Origin: Mycolicibacterium monacense
GTDB lineage: Bacteria; Actinomycetota; Actinomycetes; Mycobacteriales; Mycobacteriaceae
Reading direction: 5' to 3'
Assembly (NCBI RefSeq): GCF_010731575.1
Contig: NZ_AP022617.1
Span: 2,480,001-2,544,000, forward strand
Length of the DNA stretch: 64,000 nt
Positions within the stretch are counted from its first letter, which is position 1. Every line of letters begins with the position of its first letter. The notes beneath the pieces are model-generated. The model worked only from the letters and a program-made list of their open reading frames with translations. It was not told where the DNA came from and ran no database searches. This document shows, in pieces, positions 8,048 to 16,683 of this stretch. The position numbers and the translations under genes are program-made.

Positions 8048-9277
8048 ATGCCCTCACGTGAACTGTCCTATCCGGTCTTCGACGGGGACAACCACTTCTA
8101 CGAGCCCAAAGAGGCGCTGACGCAGTTCCTGCCGGAGCACCGCAAAGGCGTCATCGACTACATCGACGTCCGGGGCCGCACCAAGATCGTCGTGCGCAAC
8201 ACGATCAGCGACTACATCCCCAACCCGACGTTCGAGGTGGTGGCCCGGCCCGGTGCGCAGGAGGAGTACTTCCGGCACGGCAGCGGCGGTAAGAGCTTCC
8301 GCGAGGTCATGGGCAAGCCCATGAAGGCGATCCCCGCCTTCCGCAACCCCGAGGCGCGCCTCGAAGTGCTCGACGGGCTCGGGTTGGACTACTCGATCAT
8401 GTTCCCGACGCTGGCCAGCCTGGTCGAGGAACGCATGAAGGACGACCCGGACCTGATCCTCGACATCATCCATGCGCTCAACCAGTGGATGTACGAGACC
8501 TGGCAGTTCGATTACGAGGGCCGCATCTTCTCCACGCCGGTCATCAATCTCAGCGTCGTCGATCGGGCGCTCGAAGAACTCGAGTGGTGCCTCGAGCGCG
8601 GCGCGAAGACCGTGCTGGTCCGCCCCGCCCCGGTCCCGGGCTACCGCGGGACCCGCTCGCCGGGCCTGCCGGAGTTCGACCCGTTCTGGGACGCCTGCGT
8701 CAAGGCCGGCATCCCCGTGTCGATGCACGCTTCGGACAGTGGTTATGCGCAGTACCTCAACGACTGGGAACCGGCCGATGAGTACCTGCCGTTCAAGCCG
8801 ACCGCATTCCGGATGGTCTCGATGGGTAAGCGCCCGATCGAGGACACCATGGCGGCGCTGGTCTGTCACGGCGCGCTGACCCGCAACCCGGACCTGCGCA
8901 TCCTGTCGATCGAGAACGGCGCCTCGTGGGTGCCCTACCTCTTCTACCAGTTCAAGGACGTCTACTCGAAGATGCCGCAGGAGTTCCCCGAGGACCCGAT
9001 CGAAGCCTTCAAACGCTGCGTCTACGTGGCCCCGTTCTGGGAGGACAACTTCAAGCAGATGTCCGAACTGCTCGGCGTCGACCGGGTGATCTTCGGTTCG
9101 GACTGGCCGCACCCCGAAGGTCTCGCCGATCCGATCAATCTGGTCGGCGACCTCGAAGAGCAGGGCCTCGACGAGGAGTCGATCCGAAAGATCATGGGCG
9201 GCAACCTCGTCGACCTGTTCAAGGTGCCCAACGAGGTCGTCCACCGGCCCGACGTGCCCGCCCTGGTCATCGCGTGA
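8048..9277 (+). CDS. Amidohydrolase-2 family metal-dependent hydrolase
   Basis: 409 aa, (beta/alpha)8 amidohydrolase-2 (ACMSD/decarboxylase-like) fold. The N-terminal metal motif appears as DGDNHFYEP (D-x-x-H), a mid-protein His is in PVSMHASDS, and the C-terminal GSDWPHPEG holds the catalytic Asp. Such proteins hydrolyse or decarboxylate ring-derived acids; mycobacterial versions often sit beside fadE genes. ATG 8048 is preceded by a good GGGAGG. The stop overlaps the next GTG by 4 nt, so it heads an operon with two acyl-CoA dehydrogenases. Confidence 0.85.
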   Translation: MPSRELSYPVFDGDNHFYEPKEALTQFLPEHRKGVIDYIDVRGRTKIVVRNTISDYIPNPTFEVVARPGAQEEYFRHGSGGKSFREVMGKPMKAIPAFRNPEARLEVLDGLGLDYSIMFPTLASLVEERMKDDPDLILDIIHALNQWMYETWQFDYEGRIFSTPVINLSVVDRALEELEWCLERGAKTVLVRPAPVPGYRGTRSPGLPEFDPFWDACVKAGIPVSMHASDSGYAQYLNDWEPADEYLPFKPTAFRMVSMGKRPIEDTMAALVCHGALTRNPDLRILSIENGASWVPYLFYQFKDVYSKMPQEFPEDPIEAFKRCVYVAPFWEDNFKQMSELLGVDRVIFGSDWPHPEGLADPINLVGDLEEQGLDEESIRKIMGGNLVDLFKVPNEVVHRPDVPALVIA

Positions 9278-10431
9278 CGACAGACGTCACCTCGCCGGAA
9301 AGCCTGCTGTTCGCCTCGACGGCACAGTCCTTCCTCGAGAAAGAGGCGTCGCTGGCGCGGGTGCGCGAATTGCACGCCGCGGGCACCTCTTTCGACCCGC
9401 AGTGGTGGCAGCGCGCCGCCGAACTGGGCTGGGCCAGCCTGCTGGTCCCCGAGGAACTCGGCGGCGGCAGTGTCTCGGGCAACGGGGTGGCCGATCTGGC
9501 GCTCGTCGCCGAGCAGATCGGCCGAACCGTGGCGCCGGGACCCCTGCACCCCGTCTCGACCGTGTTGGCGGGCCTCGTAGACGCCGAGGAACCCGAACGT
9601 CACAGCGCGCTCATCGAGTCGCTGGTCAGTGGTGAGTCCGTGGCGTCGTGGGCGGTCTACCGGCCGGGCCGCGGCTGGGCGCCGCACGACCCCGGGGTGA
9701 CGGCATCGGCCACCGGATCGGGGTTCCGCCTCGACGGCGTCGCCGATCGCGTGGAGGCCGGCGGGGAGAGCGCCGTGCTGCTGGTGGTCACCGCATGCGA
9801 CGGTGCGCTGCGTCAGTTCGTGGTGCCGACCGATGCGCCCGGCGTCACCGTCGAACCCCAGCGTTCGATCGATCTGGTCAAACGCTATGCACGCGTTGAG
9901 TTCTCCGGCGTCGAGGTGGACGCTTCCGCGGCGGTCGGCGCGGCGGAACAGACCAGGGATCTCATCGCCAGGCAGAGCCAGATCGCACAGCTGCTGCAGT
10001 GCGCCGAGGTGGTGGGCGTTCTCGGCGCGGTCGTCGACATGACCGTCCAATGGGCGTTCGACCGGCATTCGTTCGGCCGCCCGCTGGCCTCCTACCAGGC
10101 ACTCAAGCACCGGTTCGCCGACCTGAGGATCGGCCTCGAGGCGTGCCGGGCGACCACCCGCGCCGCCGTCGTATCGGTGGCCACCAGGGCGGCCGACGCC
10201 GATTTCAACGTCAGTGCGGCCAAATCCCATGTGGGCGAACATGCTTCGCCGATGATCCAGGACTGCGTGCAGCTCCACGGCGGGATCGGGGTCACCTGGG
10301 AACACGATCTGCACCTGTACCTGCGGCGGGCGACGCAGTACCGGTCCCTGTACGGCACACCCGAGGACCACAATCTGCGCGTCTATGCCCTCGCCGAAGA
10401 GGCCGTCACCGACGAGTTGGAGCCCGCCTGA
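9274..10431 (+). CDS. Acyl-CoA dehydrogenase (FadE type), first of pair
   Basis: 385 aa with acyl-CoA dehydrogenase N-terminal, middle and C-terminal domains; conserved segments include LLVPEELGGG, FDRHSFGRPLASYQALKH and QLHGGIGVTWEHDLHLYLRRA. The middle domain is shorter and less canonical than in the second gene, as in the smaller partner of paired FadE proteins. It oxidises an acyl-CoA to the enoyl-CoA with FAD. The GTG start at 9274 overlaps the amidohydrolase stop; the TGA overlaps the next ATG by one base. Confidence 0.85.
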   Translation: MTTDVTSPESLLFASTAQSFLEKEASLARVRELHAAGTSFDPQWWQRAAELGWASLLVPEELGGGSVSGNGVADLALVAEQIGRTVAPGPLHPVSTVLAGLVDAEEPERHSALIESLVSGESVASWAVYRPGRGWAPHDPGVTASATGSGFRLDGVADRVEAGGESAVLLVVTACDGALRQFVVPTDAPGVTVEPQRSIDLVKRYARVEFSGVEVDASAAVGAAEQTRDLIARQSQIAQLLQCAEVVGVLGAVVDMTVQWAFDRHSFGRPLASYQALKHRFADLRIGLEACRATTRAAVVSVATRAADADFNVSAAKSHVGEHASPMIQDCVQLHGGIGVTWEHDLHLYLRRATQYRSLYGTPEDHNLRVYALAEEAVTDELEPA

Positions 10432-11699
10432 TGACCGAGACGTCCACTCGATCCCAGTCCGCCCCGGCCGAAGCCGCCGAGTCGGTCGAGGAGTTCCAGG
10501 CCAGGGCCAGGGCGTGGCTCGCGGACAACATGCCGCGCATCGACCCGGACAATCCGCCGGACGCCGATCGCGGTGAGGAAGGCCCGTGGCTGCGCGCCCG
10601 GGAACTCCAGAAGAAGCTGTACGCGGGCGGGTTCGCCGGCATCTGCTTTCCGAAGGAGTACGGCGGCCTCGGCCTGCCGATCGCCTACCAGCGCGCCTTC
10701 GACCAGGAATCGAAAGCCTATGAGCTGCCGATCATCCTGAACACGCCCACCTTCACGATCTGTGCGGCCACCATCCTCGACACCGGTAACGAGGCGCAGA
10801 AGCAACAGCACATCGGCGGCGTCATCCGCGGCGACGAGATCCTGGTGCAGCTCCTGTCCGAACCCAGCGGCGGTTCGGATCTGGCCGGCGTCATCACCCG
10901 GGCGGACCGCCGTGGCGACAAGTGGGTCATCAACGGCGCCAAGACGTGGAGCACCAGCGCATTCGCCGCCGACTACGGCCTCCTGCTGGCCCGCACCGAC
11001 TGGGATGTGCCGAAACACGAAGGCCTGACCATGTTTCTGGTGCCACTCGACGCGCCCGGCATCACGATGCGCCGGATCAAGCAGGTCGACGGCGGCAACG
11101 AGTTCTGCGAGGAGTTCTTCGACGACCTCGAACTGGGCGACGACGCGGTGGTCGGCGAGGTCAACAACGGCTGGGAGGTGGCCTCGCGACAGCTCTATCA
11201 CGAGCGTCGCGCGGTCGGCGGCGGCTCCGAGTTCGCCAGCGGCATCGGGCCGGAGGGCGTCTCGGATCAGCCTGTCGACTACGTCGCCCTGTTGGCCGCC
11301 ACCGGCCAGTCCGACAACGAACGCGTGCGCGAGATGGCCGGGCGGGCGCTGGTCCGGCGCAAGGTGCAGGAACAGCTGATCGACCACGTCTACCACGGGG
11401 TGCTCGACGGGAGCCTGCCGCCGGCGGCCGGATCGATCATCCGCATCACCCACGCCGAGTCGATCCAGTTCGAACTCGATACGGCGCTGTCGATCTCGGG
11501 GAGTTCGGGAGTGGTCGACGGCGGGGACGGTCTGGCCCAGTTCGGCGACCGCTACCTGTCGCGGCAGGCCGCGTCGCTGGGTGGCGGCACCACCGAGATC
11601 GCCCGCAACATCATCGGCGAACGCGTCCTGGGCTTCCCCAGGGAACCCGCGGCCGACCGCGGCGTGCCGTTCAAGGACGTCAAGCGCAACAAAGCCTGA
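10431..11699 (+). CDS. Acyl-CoA dehydrogenase (FadE type), second of pair
   Basis: 422 aa, complete acyl-CoA dehydrogenase: FAD/substrate signature QLLSEPSGGSDLAG, substrate loop INGAKTWSTSA, and C-terminal QAASLGGGTTEIARNIIGERVLG. Two adjacent, different FadE genes read as a unit suggest a heteromeric dehydrogenase of the kind used for steroid side chains or other bulky acyl-CoAs in actinobacteria (family knowledge); the substrate here is not known. It ends 7 nt before the convergent radical-SAM gene. Confidence 0.87.
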   Translation: MTETSTRSQSAPAEAAESVEEFQARARAWLADNMPRIDPDNPPDADRGEEGPWLRARELQKKLYAGGFAGICFPKEYGGLGLPIAYQRAFDQESKAYELPIILNTPTFTICAATILDTGNEAQKQQHIGGVIRGDEILVQLLSEPSGGSDLAGVITRADRRGDKWVINGAKTWSTSAFAADYGLLLARTDWDVPKHEGLTMFLVPLDAPGITMRRIKQVDGGNEFCEEFFDDLELGDDAVVGEVNNGWEVASRQLYHERRAVGGGSEFASGIGPEGVSDQPVDYVALLAATGQSDNERVREMAGRALVRRKVQEQLIDHVYHGVLDGSLPPAAGSIIRITHAESIQFELDTALSISGSSGVVDGGDGLAQFGDRYLSRQAASLGGGTTEIARNIIGERVLGFPREPAADRGVPFKDVKRNKA

Positions 11700-11706
11700 C
11701 CGCCCG

Positions 11707-12723
11707 TCAGAACAGCGTGGGCTGCACCGGTCCCGCCGCGGCGGGTACCGAGCCAACGAGCGGCTCGGTGCGGCGCGGACCACCGGCCAGCCCGTGCCGG
11801 GCCAGCAGCGGTGCCGCGCGGGCGCGCAGCATCTCCCGATAGTCCGCGGGCAGGTACGCACCCCGTCGGTAGAGGGTCCGGTACTCCCCGACGAGTTCGG
11901 GGTGTGCGCGGGCCAGCCACGCCATGAACCATCCGCGCGTCGCGCCGCGCAGATGCAACCCGAACACGGTGGCGCTGCGGGCACCGGCCGCGGCGATCTC
12001 CCCGAGCAGCGCGCCGAGGTGCGCCACAGAGTCGGTCAACCTCGGCAGCACGGGCGCCACCATCACATGGCAGTCCAGACCCGCCTCCCGGATGGCGGCG
12101 ATCAGCGCCAGGCGCGCCTGCGGTGACGGGGTGCCCGGTTCGACGTCGCGGTGTAGATCCGGGTCACCGACCGCGAGCGAGACGGCCACGCTGACCGGAA
12201 CCCGCCGCGCCGCCTCCGCGATCAGCGGCAGATCCCGGCGCAGCAGCGTGCCCTTGGTCAGTATGGAGAACGGGGTTCCCGAATCCCGCAGTGCGGCAAT
12301 GATTCCCGGCATCAGTGCGTAGCGGCCCTCGGCACGCTGATACGGATCGGTGTTGGTGCCGAGGGCGACGGTCTCCCCGGTCCACGAGGGCCGGCGCAAC
12401 TCCCGCCGCAACACGTCGACGACGTTGGTCTTCACGACGACCTGGGTGTCGAAATCGATGCCGATGTCGAAGTCGAGGTACTCGTGGGTGGGACGGGCGA
12501 AGCAGTAACGGCAGGCGTGTGAACACCCGCGATAGGCGTTGACGGTGTACTGGAAGGGCAGCATCGACGCGTTGGGCACCTTGTTCAGCGCCGACTTGCA
12601 CAGCACCTCGTGAAACGTCATCCCCTCGAACTGCGGCGTACGCACACTGCGCACCAAGCCGATCCGCTGCAGGCCGGGCAGCGCGCCGTCGTCGACCTCC
12701 ACACCCTGACCCGACCAACGCAT
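11707..12723 (-). CDS. Radical-SAM protein, Rv2578c type, SOS-controlled
   Basis: 338 aa. The radical-SAM cluster motif is CSHACRYCFARPTHEY (C-x3-C-x2-C), with further conserved parts ALGTNTDPYQ and ILTKGTLLRRDL as in SplB-related (spore photoproduct lyase-like) proteins. This suggests radical repair or modification chemistry, but the substrate is unknown. ATG 12723 (MRWSGQGV) is preferred: a promoter with TTGACA and a -10 ending 7 nt upstream would give a leaderless mRNA starting here. An ATG three codons upstream (12732) is possible. The LexA box makes it a DNA-damage gene. Confidence 0.87.
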   Translation of the reverse strand: MRWSGQGVEVDDGALPGLQRIGLVRSVRTPQFEGMTFHEVLCKSALNKVPNASMLPFQYTVNAYRGCSHACRYCFARPTHEYLDFDIGIDFDTQVVVKTNVVDVLRRELRRPSWTGETVALGTNTDPYQRAEGRYALMPGIIAALRDSGTPFSILTKGTLLRRDLPLIAEAARRVPVSVAVSLAVGDPDLHRDVEPGTPSPQARLALIAAIREAGLDCHVMVAPVLPRLTDSVAHLGALLGEIAAAGARSATVFGLHLRGATRGWFMAWLARAHPELVGEYRTLYRRGAYLPADYREMLRARAAPLLARHGLAGGPRRTEPLVGSVPAAAGPVQPTLF

Positions 12724-12730
12724 GTCCACC

Positions 12731-12759
12731 ATTCGAACGTAGGTTCGATCCGCTGTCAA
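12731..12759 (-). promoter_or_regulatory. LexA (SOS) box inside a -35/-10 promoter
   Basis: TCGAAC-GTAG-GTTCGA at 12733-12748 is a perfect match to the mycobacterial/Gram-positive SOS consensus TCGAAC-N4-GTTCGA. On the minus strand, TTGACA (12754-12759) and TCGAAT (12731-12736) are 17 nt apart, so the box fills the spacer and -10. LexA bound here would block RNA polymerase at the radical-SAM gene. Confidence 0.88.
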
Positions 12760-12803
12760 GGGGGCGGATCCGCCGGGATTCACCCGGATCGGATTTCCCG
12801 TGC

Positions 12804-12833
12804 TAGCCTCAACGGAGAATGCTTTCTGCATTC
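12804..12833 (+). promoter_or_regulatory. Probable cspA promoter -10 and leader inverted repeat
   Basis: TAGCCT at 12804-12809, preceded by TGC, is a plausible -10 element; no clear -35 is seen. Downstream, GAATGC (12817-12822) and GCATTC (12828-12833) form a 6-bp inverted repeat with a 5-nt loop in the leader of the cold-shock gene, a possible thermosensing or stability hairpin. Confidence 0.45.
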
Positions 12834-12859
12834 GTACGTAAGTCGAAAGAAATCAAGAT

Positions 12860-13063
12860 ATGACACAGGGAACCGTTAAATGGTTCAACAGCGAAAAAGG
12901 CTTCGGCTTCATCGCTCCCGACGGCGGCTCTGATGACGTCTTCGTCCACTACTCTGAGATCCAAGGCGGCGGTTTCCGCTCGCTCGAGGAGAATCAGCGG
13001 GTCGAATTCGAAATCGGACAAGGTGCAAAGGGTCCGCAGGCTACCTCGGTGACCGCGATCTAG
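12860..13063 (+). CDS. cspA: Cold-shock protein (CspA family)
   Basis: 67 aa, a complete single cold-shock domain with RNP1 KGFGFI and RNP2 VFVHY plus the opening [13 protein letters not shown]. It binds single-stranded nucleic acids and melts RNA secondary structure. ATG 12860 follows a leader of about 50 nt with an inverted repeat. A very strong hairpin follows the stop, so the gene is monocistronic. Confidence 0.95.
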   Translation: MTQGTVKWFNSEKGFGFIAPDGGSDDVFVHYSEIQGGGFRSLEENQRVEFEIGQGAKGPQATSVTAI

Positions 13064-13079
13064 CAGACTTCAACGAATT

Positions 13080-13109
13080 GTGGGCCGCCGGATTCATCCG
13101 GCGGCCCAC
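13080..13109 (+). terminator. Strong terminator after cspA
   Basis: A perfect 13-bp GC-rich stem (arms 13080-13092 and 13097-13109) with a TTCA loop, followed by AGTCGTTTTC. It lies 16 nt after the cspA stop and is the clearest intrinsic-type terminator in the window. It could also terminate transcription arriving from the minus strand. Confidence 0.85.
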
Positions 13110-13131
13110 AGTCGTTTTCAGGGGTTGAACG

Positions 13132-13251
13132 TCACCGACTCTTCTGATCCGGTGCGTCCGAGAATTCCGGATTCTGCACCGGCGCAGAGGTTTCCTGCGC
13201 AGGACTCGGTTCGTTGACAACGGGATGCGAAAAAAGATCGCCGTGTTTCAT
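13132..13251 (-). CDS. Possible 39-aa small protein
   Basis: An open frame starting ATG at 13251 (MKHGDLFSHPVVNE) and ending TGA at 13132, with GAAGGG about 9-14 nt upstream. The product is hydrophilic and Pro/Ser/Glu-rich (e.g. PSPAQETSAPVQNPEF), probably disordered, with no recognised domain. It is the only open frame in the 272-nt gap between cspA and the IclR gene and would be transcribed in the same direction as the IclR gene upstream of it. Function unknown; it could be chance. Confidence 0.4.
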   Translation of the reverse strand: MKHGDLFSHPVVNEPSPAQETSAPVQNPEFSDAPDQKSR

Positions 13252-13335
13252 AGGTGAAAACCCTTCAAGAATTTCTTCGGAGCGGCCGTCTCATCGGCCG
13301 AAAACACCGCTGACATGAGCGGTTCCTTGCCCACT

Positions 13336-14268
13336 CTACGCTTCTTCCCGGGGCGACACCGGGCGGCACCCGTGAATCAGTCCGGTCAGGCGGTCGGCCG
13401 CGGCGCGCACCGACTCCCCCAGTTCGACCACCCGCCGGCCCGTCATCGGCTCCGGCGCGTCGACCAGGCACAGCACCAGCGCCGGCGACGCGTCGGCGTC
13501 GAATGCCACCGCGTTGATCGAGATCGGCCGGTAGTGCGCCTCGGTGTCGACCTCCCCGACGAGTACGTCGACCGGATGCTCATCGCTCACGGTGCGCAGG
13601 GTGACCGGCGGCTGCCGGCGCCCGAGCGTGCCCACACCGCCGCGCAGCCGCGCGAGTTCGTCGGCGATGGTGCGCATCCCCTGGTCCACACATTCCACGG
13701 CGTACCCGCGCTGCCGCGTCAGCGCGAGCACCTCCCGATAGCCGGCACGCAGATCGCCGGCGTCGACGCCGAGGTCCGCGGCACCGGTGCGGTACCACTG
13801 GTCGAGCCGGTCGGGCCCGAACCAGGCGGCCAGCGCTGAACCCAGCGGAGGGGTGATCTGGATCCGGTCCCCGAGCCGGAGACCGAGCGTCCCCCGCCGC
13901 CCGCGTCGGGGTTGCACGGCCTCGGTGACCACCAGATCGTCACCCGACCAGACGAATGCCAGACACGCCATGTCGGCCGTGTCCGCGAGCTCGTGCATGG
14001 CCGGCCGTGCCAGATCGACGACGTCGAGCGCATCCGCGGCCGCCTGGCCGAGAGGGACCAGGGCCGGACCCAGATGGAACGTCTTGCGGGCGGGGTGCCG
14101 GACCAGCCATCCCGCATCGGTGAGCGCGACCAGCATCGGATAACACGTCGCCTTGGCCACCCCCAGGTGCCGGGCGATCTCGGCGAGGGTGCGCCCGGTC
14201 CGTGGCTGCTCGCTGAGCAACTCCATGAGCAGCAGGATGCGGTCGGACTGCGGTGACGGACGGGCCAT
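13336..14268 (-). CDS. IclR-family transcriptional regulator
   Basis: 310 aa: N-terminal winged helix (residues ~8-70; LAEIARHLGVAKATCYPMLVALTDAGWLVR) and an IclR effector-binding domain (PAMHELADTADMACLAFVW ... GYREVLALTRQRGYAVECVDQGMRTIA). The start ATG 14268 is the first in frame (MARPSPQSDR). Divergent from the ThDP enzyme at 14367 with a 98-nt intergenic region containing inverted repeats, so it probably controls that gene. Confidence 0.87.
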   Translation of the reverse strand: MARPSPQSDRILLLMELLSEQPRTGRTLAEIARHLGVAKATCYPMLVALTDAGWLVRHPARKTFHLGPALVPLGQAAADALDVVDLARPAMHELADTADMACLAFVWSGDDLVVTEAVQPRRGRRGTLGLRLGDRIQITPPLGSALAAWFGPDRLDQWYRTGAADLGVDAGDLRAGYREVLALTRQRGYAVECVDQGMRTIADELARLRGGVGTLGRRQPPVTLRTVSDEHPVDVLVGEVDTEAHYRPISINAVAFDADASPALVLCLVDAPEPMTGRRVVELGESVRAAADRLTGLIHGCRPVSPREEA

Positions 14269-14326
14269 GTGTTCGCACTATGCCACCATTGTGACGCGTT
14301 GTGAAAACACTTGTCGTGCCAACAAG

Positions 14327-14349
14327 CGACCACCTGCGATGTGTGGTCG
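14327..14349. promoter_or_regulatory. Inverted repeat between iclR-type gene and ThDP enzyme
   Basis: CGACCAC (14327-14333) and GTGGTCG (14343-14349) are exact complements separated by 9 nt, just upstream of the GGAGG of the ThDP-enzyme gene. This is a candidate IclR operator or leader hairpin. Weaker repeats (CTTGT/ACAAG) lie just upstream in the same gap. Confidence 0.4.
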
Positions 14350-14366
14350 GGGCTTGGAGGTGGCAC

Positions 14367-16079
14367 ATGACTGTCAGCGGCGGCGATCTACTCGCCCGGG
14401 CGTTGGCGGATGCGGGCGTCACGGAGGTGTTCACCCTGCACGGTGGCCACCTGGACGCCTTCCTGGTGGCGTGCGGCAAACACGATGTCCGGCTCACCGA
14501 TACGCGGCACGAGTCCAGCGCCGGCCACGCGGCGGACGCCTACGCGCGCGTGACCGGGAGTCTGGGGGTGTGCGTGGTGACCTCGGGTCCGGGCTTCACC
14601 AACGCCTACACCGCGATCGCCAACGGCTACCTCGACCGCACCCCCACGCTGTTCATCGTGGGCGGGCCCCCGTTGCGGGAGAGCGAGACCAACCCGCTGC
14701 AGGGCGGCTTCGATCAGGTGGCCGCGGCGGCGCCGGTGACCAAGTGGGCGTACCGGCTCACCGAAGCCGCCCGCATTCCCGAGATCGTGTCCCTGGCCGT
14801 GCGTAAGGCGACCACCGGCGCACCGGGTCCGGTCCTGCTGGAGGTGCCCATCGACGTGATGTTCGGCGAGGCGGACGAAGCCGAGGTGAGGTACCCGGCG
14901 CGCTACGCCCTCGACGCGCGTTCGGTGCCGTCGGATTCCGTTGTCCACCAAGCGCTCGACGTGCTCCAGGGCGCCCAGCACCCGGTCATCGTCATCGGTG
15001 GTGGTGTCACCTTCTCGCGCGCAGCCGACGCGCTGGTCGCCTTCGCCGAGACGGTCGGCGTTCCGGTGTTCTACCCCGGCAAGTCCGACGGCGCCATCCC
15101 CGCCAGTCACCGACTCGCCGCGGGCGGACTGCTCGGGCTGGGCGCCCTGTCCGCGCTGGGCGCCCCGACCCCCGATGTGGTGCTGCTCGTCGGCGCCCGG
15201 GCCGGCATGTTCACCGGAGGGCGCGCGAGCATGTTCCCCGGCGCCCGCATCGTGCAGGTCGACCTGGACGCGGCCGAGATCGGAGCCACGCAGGATGTCG
15301 CCGTCGCGATAGTGGCCGACTGCCGGGAGACGCTGCGGGCGTTGCAGGCCGCGGCGGCGGACCGCGACTGGCCGGACTGGTCTGAGTGGGTTCACACCGC
15401 GGTGCAGGCGCAGCGGTTCCACCGCGCCCTCTACCCCGACGCTGCGACGCCCAGCGGTCGGATGCATCCGTACTTCGCCGCCCGCGCCGTCGTCGAGGCA
15501 TGCCCTCCGGGAACGACCTTCGTGCTCGACGGCGCCGAGGCGCCGGCCTGGGCGGAGTTCTTCGCGACCACCGAGACGGTCGGTGGTGTGCTGCGCCTGG
15601 GCTATCTCGGAACCCTCGGCGTCGGGCCGGGTTTCGCGATCGGTGCCGCACGGGCCCGGCCGGCGGCCCCGGTGGTGCTCATCACCGGCGACGGTGCCGC
15701 CGGCTTCCACCTCGGCGAGTTCGACACCATGGCCCGCCACGGTATGCCGGTGTTGACGGTCGTCTTCAACAACGCGGTGTGGGGCATGTCGGTGCACGGC
15801 CAGCAGGCCGTCTACGGGGACGGCGGTGTCGTGGTGTCCGAATTGGCCGACAGCTCATACGAAAAGGTCGCCGAGGCGTTCGGCGGCTACGGTGAGCGCG
15901 TCGGCGAGGTCGACGAGATCGCCGCCGCCGTCCAGCGCGCATTCGCCGCGCAGGTTCCCGCCTGTCTCAACCTCGAGATCGATCCGCACACCGTGCATCC
16001 ACTGACCACGATGATGCTCGGCGACGTGACCGCCACCGACGCGATCGTCGTGCCCTACTACGAGAACCTGCCCCGCTGA
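14367..16079 (+). CDS. Thiamine-diphosphate-dependent enzyme (acetolactate synthase-like)
   Basis: 570 aa with the three domains of the pyruvate-oxidase/acetolactate-synthase superfamily: PYR domain with the ThDP-activating Glu in RHESSAGHAADAYARVTG (~residue 50), a central domain (VIVIGGGVTFSRAADAL), and a C-terminal PP domain with the Mg/ThDP motif GDGAAGFHLGEFDT ending in VVFNN. The FAD-binding features of true acetolactate synthase are not obvious, so a 2-oxoacid decarboxylase, carboligase or lyase is equally likely. ATG 14367 has GGAGG at the right distance; an in-frame ATG at 14301 is less likely. Probably under the divergent IclR regulator. Confidence 0.83.
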   Translation: MTVSGGDLLARALADAGVTEVFTLHGGHLDAFLVACGKHDVRLTDTRHESSAGHAADAYARVTGSLGVCVVTSGPGFTNAYTAIANGYLDRTPTLFIVGGPPLRESETNPLQGGFDQVAAAAPVTKWAYRLTEAARIPEIVSLAVRKATTGAPGPVLLEVPIDVMFGEADEAEVRYPARYALDARSVPSDSVVHQALDVLQGAQHPVIVIGGGVTFSRAADALVAFAETVGVPVFYPGKSDGAIPASHRLAAGGLLGLGALSALGAPTPDVVLLVGARAGMFTGGRASMFPGARIVQVDLDAAEIGATQDVAVAIVADCRETLRALQAAAADRDWPDWSEWVHTAVQAQRFHRALYPDAATPSGRMHPYFAARAVVEACPPGTTFVLDGAEAPAWAEFFATTETVGGVLRLGYLGTLGVGPGFAIGAARARPAAPVVLITGDGAAGFHLGEFDTMARHGMPVLTVVFNNAVWGMSVHGQQAVYGDGGVVVSELADSSYEKVAEAFGGYGERVGEVDEIAAAVQRAFAAQVPACLNLEIDPHTVHPLTTMMLGDVTATDAIVVPYYENLPR

Positions 16080-16083
16080 CGAA

Positions 16084-16494
16084 TCACCAGGCGCGCAGTG
16101 CGCACTGCGTGCCGCTGCCGCCGTCGGACTGCACGACGACCACACTGTCGACGGCGATCTCGCAGTGGAAGTTCGGCGGAACCCGCAGCGCCCCGCTGGC
16201 GCTGACCAACGCCCACTGGGTGGGGTCGTCGAGCGTGGTCTGGAAGACCCACGGAACACCCGGCTGCAGGGGCACTTTCACGTTCGTCAGGTATCTCGAC
16301 GAGTCGGCGTCGAAGTCGGCCCGGCTCGGCGGTTCGGTCGCCAGATAGTAGATCTGGGCGTTGAGTTCGCTCTGCGCGACGACCGTGTAGGTGACCATGT
16401 GGGAGCCGCGCTCCGCTGCCGGGTCGGCGTGCGCCACCACAGGGCTCACCGTCATCGCCGCCGCCACCATCACTGATGCCACTGCTGTTCGCAT
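16084..16494 (-). CDS. Small secreted protein (Rv2576c-like position)
   Basis: 136 aa with an N-terminal signal sequence ([23 protein letters not shown], cleavage probably after AHA). The mature part is beta-rich and has two cysteines (in FHCEIAV and TQCALRAW) that may form a disulfide. Mycobacteria have families of such small secreted proteins of unknown function. ATG 16494 is chosen because it directly precedes the signal peptide; an ATG 8 codons upstream exists (16518). Its end is 4 nt from the convergent ThDP gene. Confidence 0.72.
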   Translation of the reverse strand: MRTAVASVMVAAAMTVSPVVAHADPAAERGSHMVTYTVVAQSELNAQIYYLATEPPSRADFDADSSRYLTNVKVPLQPGVPWVFQTTLDDPTQWALVSASGALRVPPNFHCEIAVDSVVVVQSDGGSGTQCALRAW

Positions 16495-16587
16495 GTCGGC
16501 TTCATCGACGGGACGCACCGGGCCGTTACACCGCCGCGCACCCCGACTGGGCGTCTGCCCAGCAGGTTAATTTGTTCGTCACACACA

Positions 16588-16603
16588 GTCATTTCCCAGA
16601 AAC
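16588..16603 (+). promoter_or_regulatory. Possible GlnR half-site before urtA
   Basis: GTCAT-TTCCCA-GAAAC at 16588-16603 resembles the actinobacterial GlnR pattern gTnAC-N6-GAAAC, 80 nt upstream of urtA. Only one a/b box pair is evident. Nitrogen control of urea uptake is common in mycobacteria, so the position makes sense, but the motif is short and could be chance. Confidence 0.35.
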
Positions 16604-16683
16604 ACCGGCCACTTAACGTGCCGATGCGGCACTGCGACGGTGCCGCGCGTGCCCGCGCTGTTGACTTCAGGGAAAGGCTTTAC

